Below are positions 8,081 through 18,445 of a stretch of DNA of 64,000 nt, piece after piece. The position numbers were made by a program, and so were the translations under genes. The stretch comes from Dyella psychrodurans (GTDB taxonomy: Bacteria > Pseudomonadota > Gammaproteobacteria > Xanthomonadales > Rhodanobacteraceae): the NCBI RefSeq assembly GCF_003363265.1, contig NZ_QRBF01000002.1:566508-630507 (forward strand), in the 5' to 3' direction. Position 1 is the stretch's first letter. Each line of letters begins with the position of its first letter. The notes beneath the pieces were generated by a model. That model had not been told where the DNA came from and searched no databases. It saw only the letters and a list, made by a program, of their open reading frames with translations.

Positions 8081-8546
8081 CCAGCATCTGTATCCGGTCG
8101 AAGTGGTGTGGACCGGCAATCGCGGCAACGGTACCAAGACTTATCAAGGCTACGGTCGTGAGCACGAGGTTCGCGTTGCCGGCAAGCCGGCGATAGCAGG
8201 CTCGTCGGACCCTGTCTTTCGTGGCGATGGCACGAAGCACAATCCGGAAGAATTGCTGGTGGCAGCGCTCTCCAGCTGCCACATGCTGTGGTATTTGCAT
8301 CTGGCTGCGGAGGCGGGGGTCGTCGTCACAGGATATGTCGATTCCGCCGTAGGAACGCTGGCGGAGCACGGCAAAGACGGGCGCTTTACCGAAGTCGTAT
8401 TGAAACCGCTCGTCACGATCACCGCCGACAGCGATCCCGAGCGCGCCGCAAGCGTGCACGAAGACGCCCATCACGCCTGTTTTATTGCCAACTCCGTCAA
8501 TTTCCCGGTGCGCTGCGAGCCTCGCATTGTCATCGAATCTGTGTAA
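8070..8546 (+). CDS. OsmC-family protein
   Basis: This 158-residue OsmC/Ohr-fold protein has the typical [16 protein letters not shown] segment with its reactive Cys. The second Cys comes late ([14 protein letters not shown]). These proteins reduce organic hydroperoxides with paired cysteines; the substrate here is not known. It overlaps the PaiB-like gene by 11 bases and precedes argG by 40 bases. The two genes look like a module inserted between argF' and argG. Confidence 0.88.
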   Translation: MGDNQHLYPVEVVWTGNRGNGTKTYQGYGREHEVRVAGKPAIAGSSDPVFRGDGTKHNPEELLVAALSSCHMLWYLHLAAEAGVVVTGYVDSAVGTLAEHGKDGRFTEVVLKPLVTITADSDPERAASVHEDAHHACFIANSVNFPVRCEPRIVIESV

Positions 8547-8586
8547 ACCCTTTCCTTTTACCGATAGATCTTCTGGACTTCGCATC

Positions 8587-9780
8587 ATGAGCAAAGACAT
8601 CGTTCTCGCTTTTTCCGGTGGCCTCGACACGAGCTTCTGCATCCCGTACCTGCAGGAGCGCGGCTGGGCCGTACACACGGTGTTCGCCGATACCGGCGGT
8701 GTCGACGATGAAGAGCGCGCCTATATCGAGGCGCGCGCCAAGGAGCTCAAGGCAGCCAGCCATGTCACCGTCGATGGCGGTCCGGCGATCTGGAGCGGTT
8801 TCGTCAAGCCGTTCGTATGGGCTGGCGAAGGCTATCAGGGACAGTATCCGTTGCTGGTTTCCGACCGCTACCTGATCGTCGACGCTGCACTCAAGCGTTG
8901 CGCAGAGCTCGGCACCAAGGCGATTGCGCATGGCTGCACGGGCATGGGCAACGATCAGGTTCGCTTCGATCTTGCCGTCAAGGCGCAGGGCGATTACGAG
9001 ATCGTGGCCCCGATCCGCGAAATCCAGAAAGAGCACACCGAAGTACGCGCTTACGAACAGAAGTACCTGGAAAAGCTTGGCTTCGGCGTGCGCGCGAAGC
9101 AGAAGGCCTACACCATCAACGAAAACCTGTTGGGCGTGACGATGTCCGGCGGCGAAATCGACCGCTGGCAGACCCCAGGCGAAGGTGCCATCGGCTGGTG
9201 CAAACCGCGCGCCGAATGGCCGTCCAAACCGCTACGCCTGAAGATCACCTTCGTGAACGGTGAAGCGGTGGCGCTCGACGGCGAAAAGATCGCCGGTCAC
9301 AAGATGCTCGCCAAGCTCAATGGCCTGCTGGCGCAATACGGTGTGGGCCGCGGTATTTACACGGGCGATACCACCATCGGCTTGAAAGGCCGCATCATTT
9401 TCGAAGCGCCCGGTCTGACTGCACTGCTGGTTGCCCACCGTGCCTTGGAAGAAGCCGTGCTCACCAAGCACCAGAACCGTTTCAAACCCGACGTCGCACG
9501 TAAGTGGGTGGAATTGGTTTACGAAGGTTTCTTCCACGATCCTCTCAAAACCGACCTTGAGGCTTTCCTCGCATCGAGCCAGTCGCAGGTCAACGGCGAT
9601 GTGACGCTGGAAACATCCGGCGGCATCATCAATGCGGTTGCCGTGGAATCGAAGCACATCCTCAATGCCAAGGGCGCCACCTACGCGCAGGCCGCCGACT
9701 GGGGCGTGGCGGAAGCGGAAGGCTTCATCAAGCTCTTCGGCATGAGCAGCACCTTGTGGGCCGAGGTCAACCGAGGATGA
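8587..9780 (+). CDS. argG: Argininosuccinate synthase
   Basis: This 397-residue enzyme joins citrulline and aspartate with ATP to give argininosuccinate. The N-terminal pyrophosphatase loop reads [11 protein letters not shown]. Other family blocks are [22 protein letters not shown] and the C-terminal tail. The start at 8587 gives the normal N-terminus; longer in-frame starts read through the OsmC stop region. The stop overlaps the start of argE' (ATGA). In this pathway citrulline comes from deacetylation of acetylcitrulline by the next gene. Confidence 0.96.
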   Translation: MSKDIVLAFSGGLDTSFCIPYLQERGWAVHTVFADTGGVDDEERAYIEARAKELKAASHVTVDGGPAIWSGFVKPFVWAGEGYQGQYPLLVSDRYLIVDAALKRCAELGTKAIAHGCTGMGNDQVRFDLAVKAQGDYEIVAPIREIQKEHTEVRAYEQKYLEKLGFGVRAKQKAYTINENLLGVTMSGGEIDRWQTPGEGAIGWCKPRAEWPSKPLRLKITFVNGEAVALDGEKIAGHKMLAKLNGLLAQYGVGRGIYTGDTTIGLKGRIIFEAPGLTALLVAHRALEEAVLTKHQNRFKPDVARKWVELVYEGFFHDPLKTDLEAFLASSQSQVNGDVTLETSGGIINAVAVESKHILNAKGATYAQAADWGVAEAEGFIKLFGMSSTLWAEVNRG

Positions 9781-10877
9781 GTGCACTGCTGCAGGCCACC
9801 TTGACGCATCTGAAGGCGCTGGTCGGCTACGACACGCGCAACCCGCCGCGCAACATTGGCACGGGCGACATCTTCGATTACCTGCGCGAACACTTGCCGG
9901 GTTTCACGGTGACGGTTAGCGATCATGGCGCCGGTGCGGTGACGATGTATGCCGTGCGCGGCAAGCCGAAATATCTGTTCAACGTACACCTGGATACCGT
10001 GCCCGATTCGCCGCACTGGAAGAGTGACCCGCATGTGCTGCAGGTCGACGGCGATCGTGCCATCGGCCTCGGGGCGTGCGATATCAAAGGCGCGGCGGCA
10101 GCGCTGGTTGCCGTGGCGAACGCCAGCCAGGGCGATCTGGCACTGTTGTTCTCCACCGACGAGGAAGCCAACGACCCGCGTTGCATTGCGGCTTTCCTGA
10201 GCGAAGGACACAACTACGATGCTGTCATCGTTGCCGAGCCGACGAGGTGCGAGGCGGTGCTTGCGCATCGCGGCATTCATTCCGTGCAGATGAGTTTCGC
10301 AGGGCAGGCGGGTCATGCGTCAGGCGAGCAGCGACCCAGCGACAGCGCGTTGCATCAGGCGATCCGTTGGGGTGCGGCGGCGCTCGATTACGTGGATCGT
10401 CAATCGCATGAGCGTTTTGGCGGGCTCACTGGATTGCGCTTCAACATCGGTCGTGTCGAAGGTGGCATCAAGGCCAACATGATCGCGCCAACCGCGGATG
10501 TGCGCTTCGGATTCCGCCCGTTGCCGAGCATGGATCCGGATCATTTGCTCGACACCTTCCGCAGTCTGGTCGAGCCGAAGCCCGCGACGTATACCGAGCT
10601 GTTTCGCGGCATGTCGCTTCCCGCCGGCGATACCGCGACGGCCGAAGCGCGTCGTCTTGCCGCGCGCGATATCGCCGACGAACTGGGCATCCCTGTTGGA
10701 AACGCGGTGAATTTCTGGACCGAGGCCGCCTTGTTTTCGGCGGGTGGCTACATCTCGTTCGTCTATGGCCCGGGAGACATTGCCCAGGCGCATACCGCCG
10801 ACGAATGGGTCGCGCTCGACCAACTGCAAACCTATGTCGACACCATCTACGAGATCGTGAACCGTGGAATCGCATAA
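9777..10877 (+). CDS. argE': Acetylcitrulline/acetylornithine deacetylase (M20 family)
   Basis: This 366-residue zinc-dependent M20 deacetylase shows [10 protein letters not shown] (metal ligands), [19 protein letters not shown] (catalytic and bridging acids) and VAEPTRCE. In Xanthomonas the equivalent enzyme prefers N-acetylcitrulline, completing the route opened by ArgF'. That assignment is by family and context; an acetylornithine preference cannot be excluded from sequence alone. It overlaps argG by 4 bases and argB by 14, consistent with coupled translation. Confidence 0.9.
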   Translation: MSALLQATLTHLKALVGYDTRNPPRNIGTGDIFDYLREHLPGFTVTVSDHGAGAVTMYAVRGKPKYLFNVHLDTVPDSPHWKSDPHVLQVDGDRAIGLGACDIKGAAAALVAVANASQGDLALLFSTDEEANDPRCIAAFLSEGHNYDAVIVAEPTRCEAVLAHRGIHSVQMSFAGQAGHASGEQRPSDSALHQAIRWGAAALDYVDRQSHERFGGLTGLRFNIGRVEGGIKANMIAPTADVRFGFRPLPSMDPDHLLDTFRSLVEPKPATYTELFRGMSLPAGDTATAEARRLAARDIADELGIPVGNAVNFWTEAALFSAGGYISFVYGPGDIAQAHTADEWVALDQLQTYVDTIYEIVNRGIA

Positions 10878-12180
10878 GAACACCCGCCAGACCATTGTGC
10901 GTCTGCTCTCCGCGATGGGCAGCGCCAAGGAAATCCAGCAGTACCTCAAGCGCTTCTCGCAGCTGGATGCCAAGCGCTTCGCCGTCGTGAAAGTCGGTGG
11001 TGCGGTGCTGCGCGATGAATTGAACGACCTGACTTCTTCGCTCACCTTCCTGCAGCAAGTGGGTCTTACGCCCATCGTGCTGCACGGCGCAGGCCCGCAG
11101 CTGGATGAAGAGCTGCAGGCCGCGGGGATCACCAAACAGACCGTCAACGGCTTGCGCGTCACGTCACCCAAGGCCTTGGGCATCGTGCGCCGCGTTTTCC
11201 AGCAGCAGAACCTGCGGTTGGTTGAAGCGTTGCAGGCCATGGATACGCGCGCCACGTCCGTTCCATCCGGCGTTTTCATGTCCAGCTTTCTGGACAAGGA
11301 TGTCTACGGGATGGTCGGCAAGGTCGATAGCATCAACCTCGCGCCGATCGAGGCGAGTTTGCGCGCCGGGTCGATTCCCGTGATCGCAAGCCTTGGTGAA
11401 ACCGATGAAGGCCAGTTTCTCAACATCAACGCCGACTTCGCCGCCAACGAACTGGTGCGCGTGCTGCAGCCGTACAAGATCGTGTTCCTCACCGGCACGG
11501 GTGGGCTGCTCGACGACAAAGGGCAGGTGATCGACTCCATCAACCTGAGCACCGAGTTCGAGCATCTGATGGCGCAGCCGTGGATCAACGGCGGCATGCG
11601 CGTGAAGATCGAACAGATTGCGGACTTGCTGCAGAGCCTGCCGCTGACGTCTTCCGTGTCGATCACACGTCCGTCGGAGCTCGCCAAGGAGCTGTTCACG
11701 CACAAGGGTTCGGGCACGCTGGTGCGTCGTGGCGAGAGAGTGTTCCGCTTCGAGAGTTGGGAAGGCGTGGATCGTGCGCGCATGCGTACGCTTATCGAGT
11801 CCAGCTTCGGCCGCAAGGTGGTCGACGATTATTTCGAGCGCACGGAGCCTTATCGCATCTACGTGAGTGAAAACTATCGCGCCGCGATGATCCTCACCAA
11901 CGTGGATGGCCTGGTCTATCTCGACAAATTCGCGGTGCTGGACGATGCACAGGGCGAAGGTCTTGGTCGTGCGGTGTGGCTGGTAATGCGCGAGGAAAAT
12001 CCACGCCTGTTCTGGCGTTCGCGCCACGGCAACCAGATCAATCATTTCTATTACTCGGAATCCGACGGTTGCTACAAGCAGGAACGCTGGAAGGTGTTCT
12101 GGTACGGCCTGGACGATTTCGACACGATCGCTCGTTGCGTCGAACATTGCGCCGTGCGACAACCTACATTGGTGGATTGA
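10864..12180 (+). CDS. argB: Bifunctional N-acetylglutamate kinase/synthase
   Basis: This 438-residue fusion has an amino-acid-kinase domain (about 1-285: [48 protein letters not shown]) followed by a GNAT-fold synthase domain (about 290-438: [40 protein letters not shown]). This is the Xanthomonas NAGS/K type, related to vertebrate NAGS, so one protein does the first two steps of arginine synthesis. The GTG at 10864 is chosen because its N-terminus ([18 protein letters not shown]) matches the family; it lies inside the end of argE'. Confidence 0.94.
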   Translation: MESHKNTRQTIVRLLSAMGSAKEIQQYLKRFSQLDAKRFAVVKVGGAVLRDELNDLTSSLTFLQQVGLTPIVLHGAGPQLDEELQAAGITKQTVNGLRVTSPKALGIVRRVFQQQNLRLVEALQAMDTRATSVPSGVFMSSFLDKDVYGMVGKVDSINLAPIEASLRAGSIPVIASLGETDEGQFLNINADFAANELVRVLQPYKIVFLTGTGGLLDDKGQVIDSINLSTEFEHLMAQPWINGGMRVKIEQIADLLQSLPLTSSVSITRPSELAKELFTHKGSGTLVRRGERVFRFESWEGVDRARMRTLIESSFGRKVVDDYFERTEPYRIYVSENYRAAMILTNVDGLVYLDKFAVLDDAQGEGLGRAVWLVMREENPRLFWRSRHGNQINHFYYSESDGCYKQERWKVFWYGLDDFDTIARCVEHCAVRQPTLVD

Positions 12181-12186
12181 GCAGTC

Positions 12187-13140
12187 ATGGGCACATCGAG
12201 AAAACGCATCGGTATTGTCGGCGCACGCGGCCACACGGGCGCCGAGCTGATTCGCCTTGTTGTCGCGCATCCCGATCTGGAACTGGCCTACGTTTCGTCA
12301 CGCGAACTGGACGGCCAGCGTGTGGACGCGCATGTTTCCGAGTACCGGGGCGATCTGCGTTACAGCTCACCGGCGCATGAGGATCTGCCAGGTCTGGATG
12401 CCGATGTCGTCGTGCTTGCCTTGCCCAATGGCAAGGCGTCGGTATGCGTCGAGGCATTCGATGCGGCTGGCAAGGATCCGGTGATCGTCGACCTGTCCGC
12501 CGATTATCGCTTCGACAGCAAGTGGTATTACGGCCTGCCGGAGCTGACACGCGACAAGTGGCGTGGCGAGAAACGGATCAGCAATCCGGGTTGTTACGCC
12601 ACGGCGATCCAACTTTCCATCGCGCCGTTGAAAGATTTGCTCGCCGCGCCACCGGTGTGCTTCGGCGTATCGGGTTATTCGGGTGCAGGCACGACGCCCT
12701 CGGACAAGAACAATCCCGAGAAGCTGCGCGACAACCTGATGCCGTATTCGCTGACAGGTCACACGCACGAAAAGGAGGCCAGCCGACACCTCGGTATCCC
12801 GGTGGAATTCATGCCGCATGTGGCGCCGCACTTTCGCGGTCTGACGGTGACCACCAATCTGTACTTGTCGCGTCCGCTAAAGCGCGAGGATGTGCAGGCG
12901 CGCTTCCAGCATGCTTACGGTGCTGAAAAGCTGGTCCGTGTGCTCGACGAAGCGCCATGGGTCAGCCAGGTCGCCGGCAAGCATCACGCCGAGGTCGGTG
13001 GCTTCGCGATGTCCGACGATGGCAAGCGTGTGGTCGTCGTCGCCACGCTGGACAACCTGCTCAAGGGCGCCGCGACCCAGGCCATGCAGAACATCAATCG
13101 CGCCATCGGCACGAATGAATACACATCGATCCCGCTGTAA
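12187..13140 (+). CDS. argC: N-acetyl-gamma-glutamyl-phosphate reductase
   Basis: This 317-residue NADPH-dependent reductase catalyses the third step of arginine synthesis. It has the Rossmann start [15 protein letters not shown], catalytic Cys136 in SNPGCYATA, and [10 protein letters not shown]. It begins 6 bases after argB. The adjacency argB-argC matches Xanthomonas operons. Length and motifs are normal. Confidence 0.95.
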   Translation: MGTSRKRIGIVGARGHTGAELIRLVVAHPDLELAYVSSRELDGQRVDAHVSEYRGDLRYSSPAHEDLPGLDADVVVLALPNGKASVCVEAFDAAGKDPVIVDLSADYRFDSKWYYGLPELTRDKWRGEKRISNPGCYATAIQLSIAPLKDLLAAPPVCFGVSGYSGAGTTPSDKNNPEKLRDNLMPYSLTGHTHEKEASRHLGIPVEFMPHVAPHFRGLTVTTNLYLSRPLKREDVQARFQHAYGAEKLVRVLDEAPWVSQVAGKHHAEVGGFAMSDDGKRVVVVATLDNLLKGAATQAMQNINRAIGTNEYTSIPL

Positions 13141-13176
13141 CAAAGCAATTCATCGCTGCGACAAGAGACATAAATC

Positions 13177-14475
13177 ATGAGCGATCTCCTTTGGCAAAAA
13201 GCCGGCGTCGAAACCAACGCCAAAATCATGAAATTCCTGGCTGGCGACGACGTGCTGCTGGATCGCGAGTTTTTCCTGAACGACATTGCAGCCAGCAAGG
13301 CGCATGTGGAGGGATTGGCTAATATCGGTGTGGTGAGCGCGGGGGAGATGCAGGACCTAAAGCGCGAACTCGACGCGCTGGCAGAGGATTTTCGTGCGGG
13401 CAGATTTGTTCTGGACGAGCGTTACGAAGACGGCCACTCGGCCATTGAAGCGCGGCTCACCGACCGACTCGGCGATGCAGGGCGTCGCGTGCACACGGGG
13501 CGCAGCCGCAACGATCAGATTCTTGTCGCCACGCGTCTGTGGCTGAAGGACAAGCTTGCCGTACTCGAAACGCATTGCCGCGCGATAGCGGAAGTGTGTT
13601 TGCAACGCGCTTCGCAGCCGGCCATTCCCCTGCCGGGCTACACGCATCTGCAACGTGCGGTGGTGTCGTCCACGGCTATGTGGTTTGCCGGCTTTGCGGA
13701 GGGCTTCATCGATAACGCTTGGCGCGCACGGCAGACGGCGGCGTGGATCGATGCCAATCCGCTTGGTACGGCGGCTGGGTATGGCGTAAATCTGCCTCTC
13801 GACCGTGCGCATACGACACAGGTGCTGGGTTTTTCGCGCATGCAGATTTCGCCGATCTACGCCCAGCTGTCGCGCGGCAAATTCGAAATGGCGGTGATGG
13901 AGGCGCTGAGCAGCGCGATGCTCGATGCACGCCGCCTCGCCTGGGATCTCTCGCTTTTCACTACCGCGGAATTCAATTTCGTATCGCTGCCTGCCGAGTA
14001 CACCACGGGCAGTTCGATCATGCCGAACAAGCGCAACCCCGACGTGGTGGAACTGCTGCGCGCTTCGTATGCCACGGTAGCGGCTTCGCGTTGCGAAATC
14101 GAGCAGCTTTTGTCGTTGCCGTCCGGCTATCAGCGCGATCTGCAATTTTCCAAGGGATCGTTGTTCCACGGCGTGACACATGGGCTTGCCGCGCTCGAAC
14201 TGATGCCGGATCTGCTCGCCCGCATGCAATGGAACGAGTCCGCCATGCGCGCGGCGATCGAGCCGGCGATGTACGCGACCGATGTCGCGATCGAGCAGGC
14301 CGCTGCGGGCGTGCCGTTCCGCGATGCCTATCGCGCTGCCGCGCAGGCGGCGACTGCGGCGGGGCAGGGGCGCACGCCTGAGGTCAGTCTAGCCGCGCGC
14401 ACCTCGCCTGGGGCCGGCAGCGAATTGTTGCTGGATGTGCTCAAGCAACGCCTCGCAGAACTGTCACGGTCGTAA
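13177..14475 (+). CDS. argH: Argininosuccinate lyase
   Basis: This 432-residue member of the fumarase/aspartase superfamily splits argininosuccinate to arginine and fumarate. It carries [10 protein letters not shown], the TH pair in GYTHLQRA and the signature [12 protein letters not shown] (about residues 278-289). It begins 36 bases after argC. N- and C-termini fit the family, so the gene is intact. Confidence 0.95.
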   Translation: MSDLLWQKAGVETNAKIMKFLAGDDVLLDREFFLNDIAASKAHVEGLANIGVVSAGEMQDLKRELDALAEDFRAGRFVLDERYEDGHSAIEARLTDRLGDAGRRVHTGRSRNDQILVATRLWLKDKLAVLETHCRAIAEVCLQRASQPAIPLPGYTHLQRAVVSSTAMWFAGFAEGFIDNAWRARQTAAWIDANPLGTAAGYGVNLPLDRAHTTQVLGFSRMQISPIYAQLSRGKFEMAVMEALSSAMLDARRLAWDLSLFTTAEFNFVSLPAEYTTGSSIMPNKRNPDVVELLRASYATVAASRCEIEQLLSLPSGYQRDLQFSKGSLFHGVTHGLAALELMPDLLARMQWNESAMRAAIEPAMYATDVAIEQAAAGVPFRDAYRAAAQAATAAGQGRTPEVSLAARTSPGAGSELLLDVLKQRLAELSRS

Positions 14476-14485
14476 CGGATTGGAC

Positions 14486-14848
14486 ATGGCCACAGTCAGC
14501 ACTGCCAACGCGGAACATTATTGCTGGGGCCAGTCGTGCGACGGTTGGCATCTGCTTGCCACGGATGACCTGAGCGTCATCGAGGAGCGCATGCCACCAG
14601 GCAGTTTCGAGCAGCGTCATCGCCATGCATGTGCGAGGCAGTTCTTCTATGTGCTGGAAGGCGAGGCAGTGCTCGAGCTGGAAGGCATCGCTCATCATCT
14701 GCACCAAGGCGAAGGTCTGCACGTACCGCCGGGTAGTGCCCACCAGATGCGCAACGAAGGTTTGGTGGACGTTCGGTTCGTCGTTGTCTCCGCGCCGAAA
14801 AGCCATGGCGATCGGATTCCAGCACCGCTGGAGGTCTTGCAGTCATGA
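14486..14848 (+). CDS. Small cupin-domain protein
   Basis: This 120-residue single-cupin protein has the two cupin motifs: RHRHACARQFFYVLEGEAVLE (metal-ligand histidines) and HVPPGSAHQMRN. It starts 10 bases after argH and its stop overlaps the proB start (ATGA), so it is embedded in the arginine-proline operon. Substrate and reaction cannot be read from sequence; it may sense or isomerise a small carboxylate. It is not a usual member of arginine or proline operons. Confidence 0.85.
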   Translation: MATVSTANAEHYCWGQSCDGWHLLATDDLSVIEERMPPGSFEQRHRHACARQFFYVLEGEAVLELEGIAHHLHQGEGLHVPPGSAHQMRNEGLVDVRFVVVSAPKSHGDRIPAPLEVLQS

Positions 14849-16017
14849 CGGCCGCAAAGCGCGAATTGCCCGAGCGGGCATTGCCATCGTGGCGCCGCGC
14901 GGTGCTCAAAGTGGGCAGCAACCTGCTCGCCGCGGATGGCGGCGGATTGACGACGCGCTATGCCCACGCGCTGTCGACATTCATGGCCGCCAGCCACGCA
15001 GTAGGGCGAGAAGTCGTATTGGTGTCTTCCGGTGCGGTGGCGGCCGGTCGTGCACTGATGCGAGAGCGCGCCACTATGGGTGGCGATCTGGCGGCGCGGC
15101 AGGCGCTTGCAGCGCTTGGACAAGCGCCAATGATTGCGTTGTGGCAGGGATTGTCGGAACGTCCCGTGGCGCAGGTGCTGCTCACTCACGATGACCTGCG
15201 CAATCGCCGTCGCTACCTCAATGCACGCGCGACGCTGCGCGAGCTGCTGACGCTAGGCGTGCTACCTGTTGTGAATGAGAACGACACGGTTGCCGTCGAT
15301 GAACTGAAGCTCGGCGACAACGACAATCTCGCCGCCATTGTCGCCGCCTTGGTGGATGCGGACCTTCTCCTGATCGCTTCCGATGTGGATGCGCTTTATA
15401 GCGCCGACCCGCGTCGCGACCCGGGCGCCGAGCCGATTGGCCACGTGCCGCAGCTGACGCCCGAGGTGCTGGCGATGGCCGGCGGCAGCGGCACCGGCGT
15501 GGGCACCGGCGGCATGCGTACAAAGCTGGAAGCGGCCTCCAAAGCTGCCGCCGCAGGTATTCCCACGGCGCTGTTTGGCGGTCGCGACGCGGAGACAGTG
15601 AAGGCGCTGGAACAAGGCCGGTTGCGCGGCACGCTCCTCGATGTCGCTGGCAACCGCATGCAAGCGAGAAAATATTGGTTGCGTCATGCGCCCGGCGGGA
15701 GCGGGCATATCCGCGTGGATGCCGGCGCGGCGCGAGCGCTCCTCGGTGGCCGCGCTTCGCTCTTGCCTGGAGGTATCCTAGACGTGGCTGGCGAGTTTCA
15801 TCGAGGCGACCTGGTCGAAATCGTCGATGCGGACGAGCACGCGATCGCACGCGGACTTTGCCAATACGGCGCATCGGAAGTACGCCGTCTGGTCGGTCGA
15901 CACAGCCGCGACATCGCGTCGGTGCTGGGTTACAGCTACGGTGCCGAGATCGTGCACCGCGACGACTTGGCCACGCTCGCCAACCCCGAGACGACACATG
16001 GAGGAATGGAAGCATGA
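14845..16017 (+). CDS. proB: Glutamate 5-kinase
   Basis: This 390-residue enzyme makes the first committed intermediate of proline synthesis. The amino-acid-kinase domain shows [38 protein letters not shown] and [14 protein letters not shown]-terminal PUA domain follows (about 280-375, RKYWLRH...GGILDV...IARGLCQY). Start and stop both overlap neighbours by 4 bases. Cotranscription with the arginine genes is implied by these overlaps. Confidence 0.95.
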   Translation: MTAAKRELPERALPSWRRAVLKVGSNLLAADGGGLTTRYAHALSTFMAASHAVGREVVLVSSGAVAAGRALMRERATMGGDLAARQALAALGQAPMIALWQGLSERPVAQVLLTHDDLRNRRRYLNARATLRELLTLGVLPVVNENDTVAVDELKLGDNDNLAAIVAALVDADLLLIASDVDALYSADPRRDPGAEPIGHVPQLTPEVLAMAGGSGTGVGTGGMRTKLEAASKAAAAGIPTALFGGRDAETVKALEQGRLRGTLLDVAGNRMQARKYWLRHAPGGSGHIRVDAGAARALLGGRASLLPGGILDVAGEFHRGDLVEIVDADEHAIARGLCQYGASEVRRLVGRHSRDIASVLGYSYGAEIVHRDDLATLANPETTHGGMEA

Positions 16018-17300
16018 GCGAGATCCGCACCCTGGCTTTGGCGTGCCGCGACGCCGCGCAAGCCATGTTCGCGCTGGACAGCGAAGCCAAGCGGCGATTG
16101 CTGCGCGATATGGCCAACGCGCTGGAGGCGGAACGCGACGCCATCCTCGCCGCCAATGCCCGCGACGTGCAGCAGGCGACGGCCAAGGGCATCCAGGGAG
16201 CGATGCTGGATCGTCTGCGTCTCGACGAGACACGCGTGGCCGGCGTCGCCAATGCAGTGCGCGACATTGCCGCGCTGCCCGATCCGGTCGGCTTGATCAC
16301 GCGCAGGGAAACACGTCCGAACGGACTCGAAGTGGAACGCATACGTATTCCGCTTGGCGTCATCGCCATGATCTACGAAGCACGCCCCAACGTGACGGCC
16401 GACGCGGCGGCGTTGTGCCTTATGGCGGGGAATGCCGTGATCCTGCGCGGCGGCTCCGAAGCCCTGCATTCGAACGTCGCCATTGCAGGCGTTTTGCGCA
16501 GCGTTCTGGAGAAACACGATATTCCGGTCGCGGCGTTGACGCTGGTGGAAGATCTGAGCCGTGAGACCATGGTGGAGCTTCTGCAATTGAGCGATCTCGT
16601 CGATCTCGCCATTCCGCGCGGCGGCGAAGGCTTGATTCGTTTCGTGGCCGAGCATGCACGTGTGCCGGTGATCAAGCATTACAAAGGCGTGTGCCATCTC
16701 TACGTGGACGCGTCGGCTGATACATCGCACGCGCTGAATTTGCTGGTCGATGGCAAGACATCGCGGCCGGGCGTCTGCAATGCACTGGAGACGCTACTGG
16801 TGCATCGGGATGTCGCCGGATCATTTCTGCCGCAAGCGGCGCAGGTGCTTGAGGAAAGAGGTGTCGAATTGCGTGGATGCGAGCGCTCGCGTGCGCTGGT
16901 GCCGGGCATACGTGCCGCTACCGACGACGACTATGCTGCCGAATTTCTCGATCTTATTCTCGCTGTGCGCGTCGTCGACGATCTCGGCGCGGCGATCGGG
17001 CATATCCAGCGTTTCGGGTCCGACCACACCGAGGTGATCGTTACTCGCGACGATGCTGCGGCAGGGCGCTTCGTGCAGGCGATCCGTTCCGCCGTGGTGA
17101 TGGTCAACGCTTCCTCCCGCTTCTCCGATGGCGGGGAGCTTGGTCTGGGCGCGGAAATCGGCATATCCACCACTCGCCTGCATGCCTACGGCCCGATGGG
17201 GGCTGAAGCGTTGACGGTGGAGCGTTTCGTGGTTAAAGGGCAAGGACAGGTGCGTCATCCCTCAAGCCTGGTAGTACGCGAGACGTTTGAAACACACTAG
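16014..17300 (+). CDS. proA: Gamma-glutamyl phosphate reductase
   Basis: This 428-residue aldehyde-dehydrogenase-fold enzyme reduces glutamyl phosphate to the semialdehyde, the second step of proline synthesis. Motifs are [24 protein letters not shown], the catalytic-Cys segment [13 protein letters not shown] and [20 protein letters not shown]. The start ATG overlaps the proB stop. It is the last gene of the long plus-strand operon. Confidence 0.95.
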   Translation: MSEIRTLALACRDAAQAMFALDSEAKRRLLRDMANALEAERDAILAANARDVQQATAKGIQGAMLDRLRLDETRVAGVANAVRDIAALPDPVGLITRRETRPNGLEVERIRIPLGVIAMIYEARPNVTADAAALCLMAGNAVILRGGSEALHSNVAIAGVLRSVLEKHDIPVAALTLVEDLSRETMVELLQLSDLVDLAIPRGGEGLIRFVAEHARVPVIKHYKGVCHLYVDASADTSHALNLLVDGKTSRPGVCNALETLLVHRDVAGSFLPQAAQVLEERGVELRGCERSRALVPGIRAATDDDYAAEFLDLILAVRVVDDLGAAIGHIQRFGSDHTEVIVTRDDAAAGRFVQAIRSAVVMVNASSRFSDGGELGLGAEIGISTTRLHAYGPMGAEALTVERFVVKGQGQVRHPSSLVVRETFETH

Positions 17301-17363
17301 CTGGTCGTCAGTTCTGCATAAACGACGAGTGGCCATGTTGACACGCTGGGGAAGATAGAGCGG

Positions 17364-18443
17364 ATGCAGTATCGGCACGAGTCAAACAATTTTGATTTTA
17401 TTCGGCTTTTGGCTGCCGCCATGGTTCTGTGTTCGCATCAATATGCGGTCATGGATCAACCTGAGCCCATGCCGTTTGGGTTGTTCAAATTGGGGACCCT
17501 GGGTGTCCTGATCTTTTTTGCGACTAGCGGTTATCTTGTCGTGCAAAGCTGGGAGCGCGATCCGCATGCATGGCGTTTTGCCGTCAGACGTTTCTTGCGA
17601 ATCTGGCCTGGTCTTGCCGTTGTGACAGCGATTGCAACGTTATGTGTGGGGCCAATCTTTAGCCATGACTCGTTTTCCAGTTATTTCCGCTCCGGTACGA
17701 CATGGGCATACTTCTCGCAGCTTTACTTGCGCATAAAGCTTGATTTGCCTGGTGTTTTTCAGGCCAATCCCCTTCATGTAGTGAATGGTTCGCTATGGAC
17801 CATTCCTGTCGAAGTCGAGTGGTATGGGGTCTTGCTGGTTGCCGGAATATGCGGGCTGTTGAATCCGCGTTTGCGCTACATCCTGTTGGTTTTGGTTTTG
17901 CTTTATGCCGGGTACATCTATTTTGTATTTGATGTGCAACATAATCCTCTCAGCCAGTTTCTTTCGCCGAAGTTTGGCTGTGAATACGGTTCGTTCTTCT
18001 GCTATGGGGCGCTACTTCACTGTATGCGACGGGAGTGGCGCGCAAATCTGCCGTTGATGGCCGGTGTGTTGTTGATCCTTGCGGGTCTGTTCGTGGCCAT
18101 GAAGCACGCCTATGCCGCCGTGTACGTATGGCTGCCCTTCTTGGTGGTCTGGTTTGGAGAGTATTCCACCCCGATGGTGAGGAACGCGGGTCGCTTCGGC
18201 GACTTCTCCTACGGCATCTATATTTATGCGTTTCTGGTTCAGCAGATGGTGGTGTCGGTCATGGGCATCCATCACTCCTATCTCACAACCTTGCTGGTTA
18301 CAGTGGTATGCACGCTGTTTTGCGCCGTGTTGTCGTGGCACCTGGTCGAGGGGCCGGCGCTCAGGCTAAAGCGCTATTTCGATAATCGAGTAGCTGCTGC
18401 GGAGCGAGCAGGGCAGTCAGCCAAGCAGAGAGCAACTGCCTGA
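17364..18443 (+). CDS. Acyltransferase-3 family membrane protein
   Basis: This 359-residue OafA/YrhL-like integral membrane O-acyltransferase begins with FDFIRLLAAAMVLCSHQYAV (the conserved His after the first segment). It has about ten hydrophobic segments and NGSLWTIPVEVEWYG, and ends HLVEGPALRLKRYF. Such proteins decorate surface polysaccharides or lipids with acyl groups. Its codon use and composition are visibly AT-richer than both neighbours (for example TTTTTT and TATTTT codon runs), and no polysaccharide genes lie nearby. It therefore looks like a single acquired gene. The substrate is unknown. Confidence 0.85.
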   Translation: MQYRHESNNFDFIRLLAAAMVLCSHQYAVMDQPEPMPFGLFKLGTLGVLIFFATSGYLVVQSWERDPHAWRFAVRRFLRIWPGLAVVTAIATLCVGPIFSHDSFSSYFRSGTTWAYFSQLYLRIKLDLPGVFQANPLHVVNGSLWTIPVEVEWYGVLLVAGICGLLNPRLRYILLVLVLLYAGYIYFVFDVQHNPLSQFLSPKFGCEYGSFFCYGALLHCMRREWRANLPLMAGVLLILAGLFVAMKHAYAAVYVWLPFLVVWFGEYSTPMVRNAGRFGDFSYGIYIYAFLVQQMVVSVMGIHHSYLTTLLVTVVCTLFCAVLSWHLVEGPALRLKRYFDNRVAAAERAGQSAKQRATA

Positions 18444-18445
18444 GG

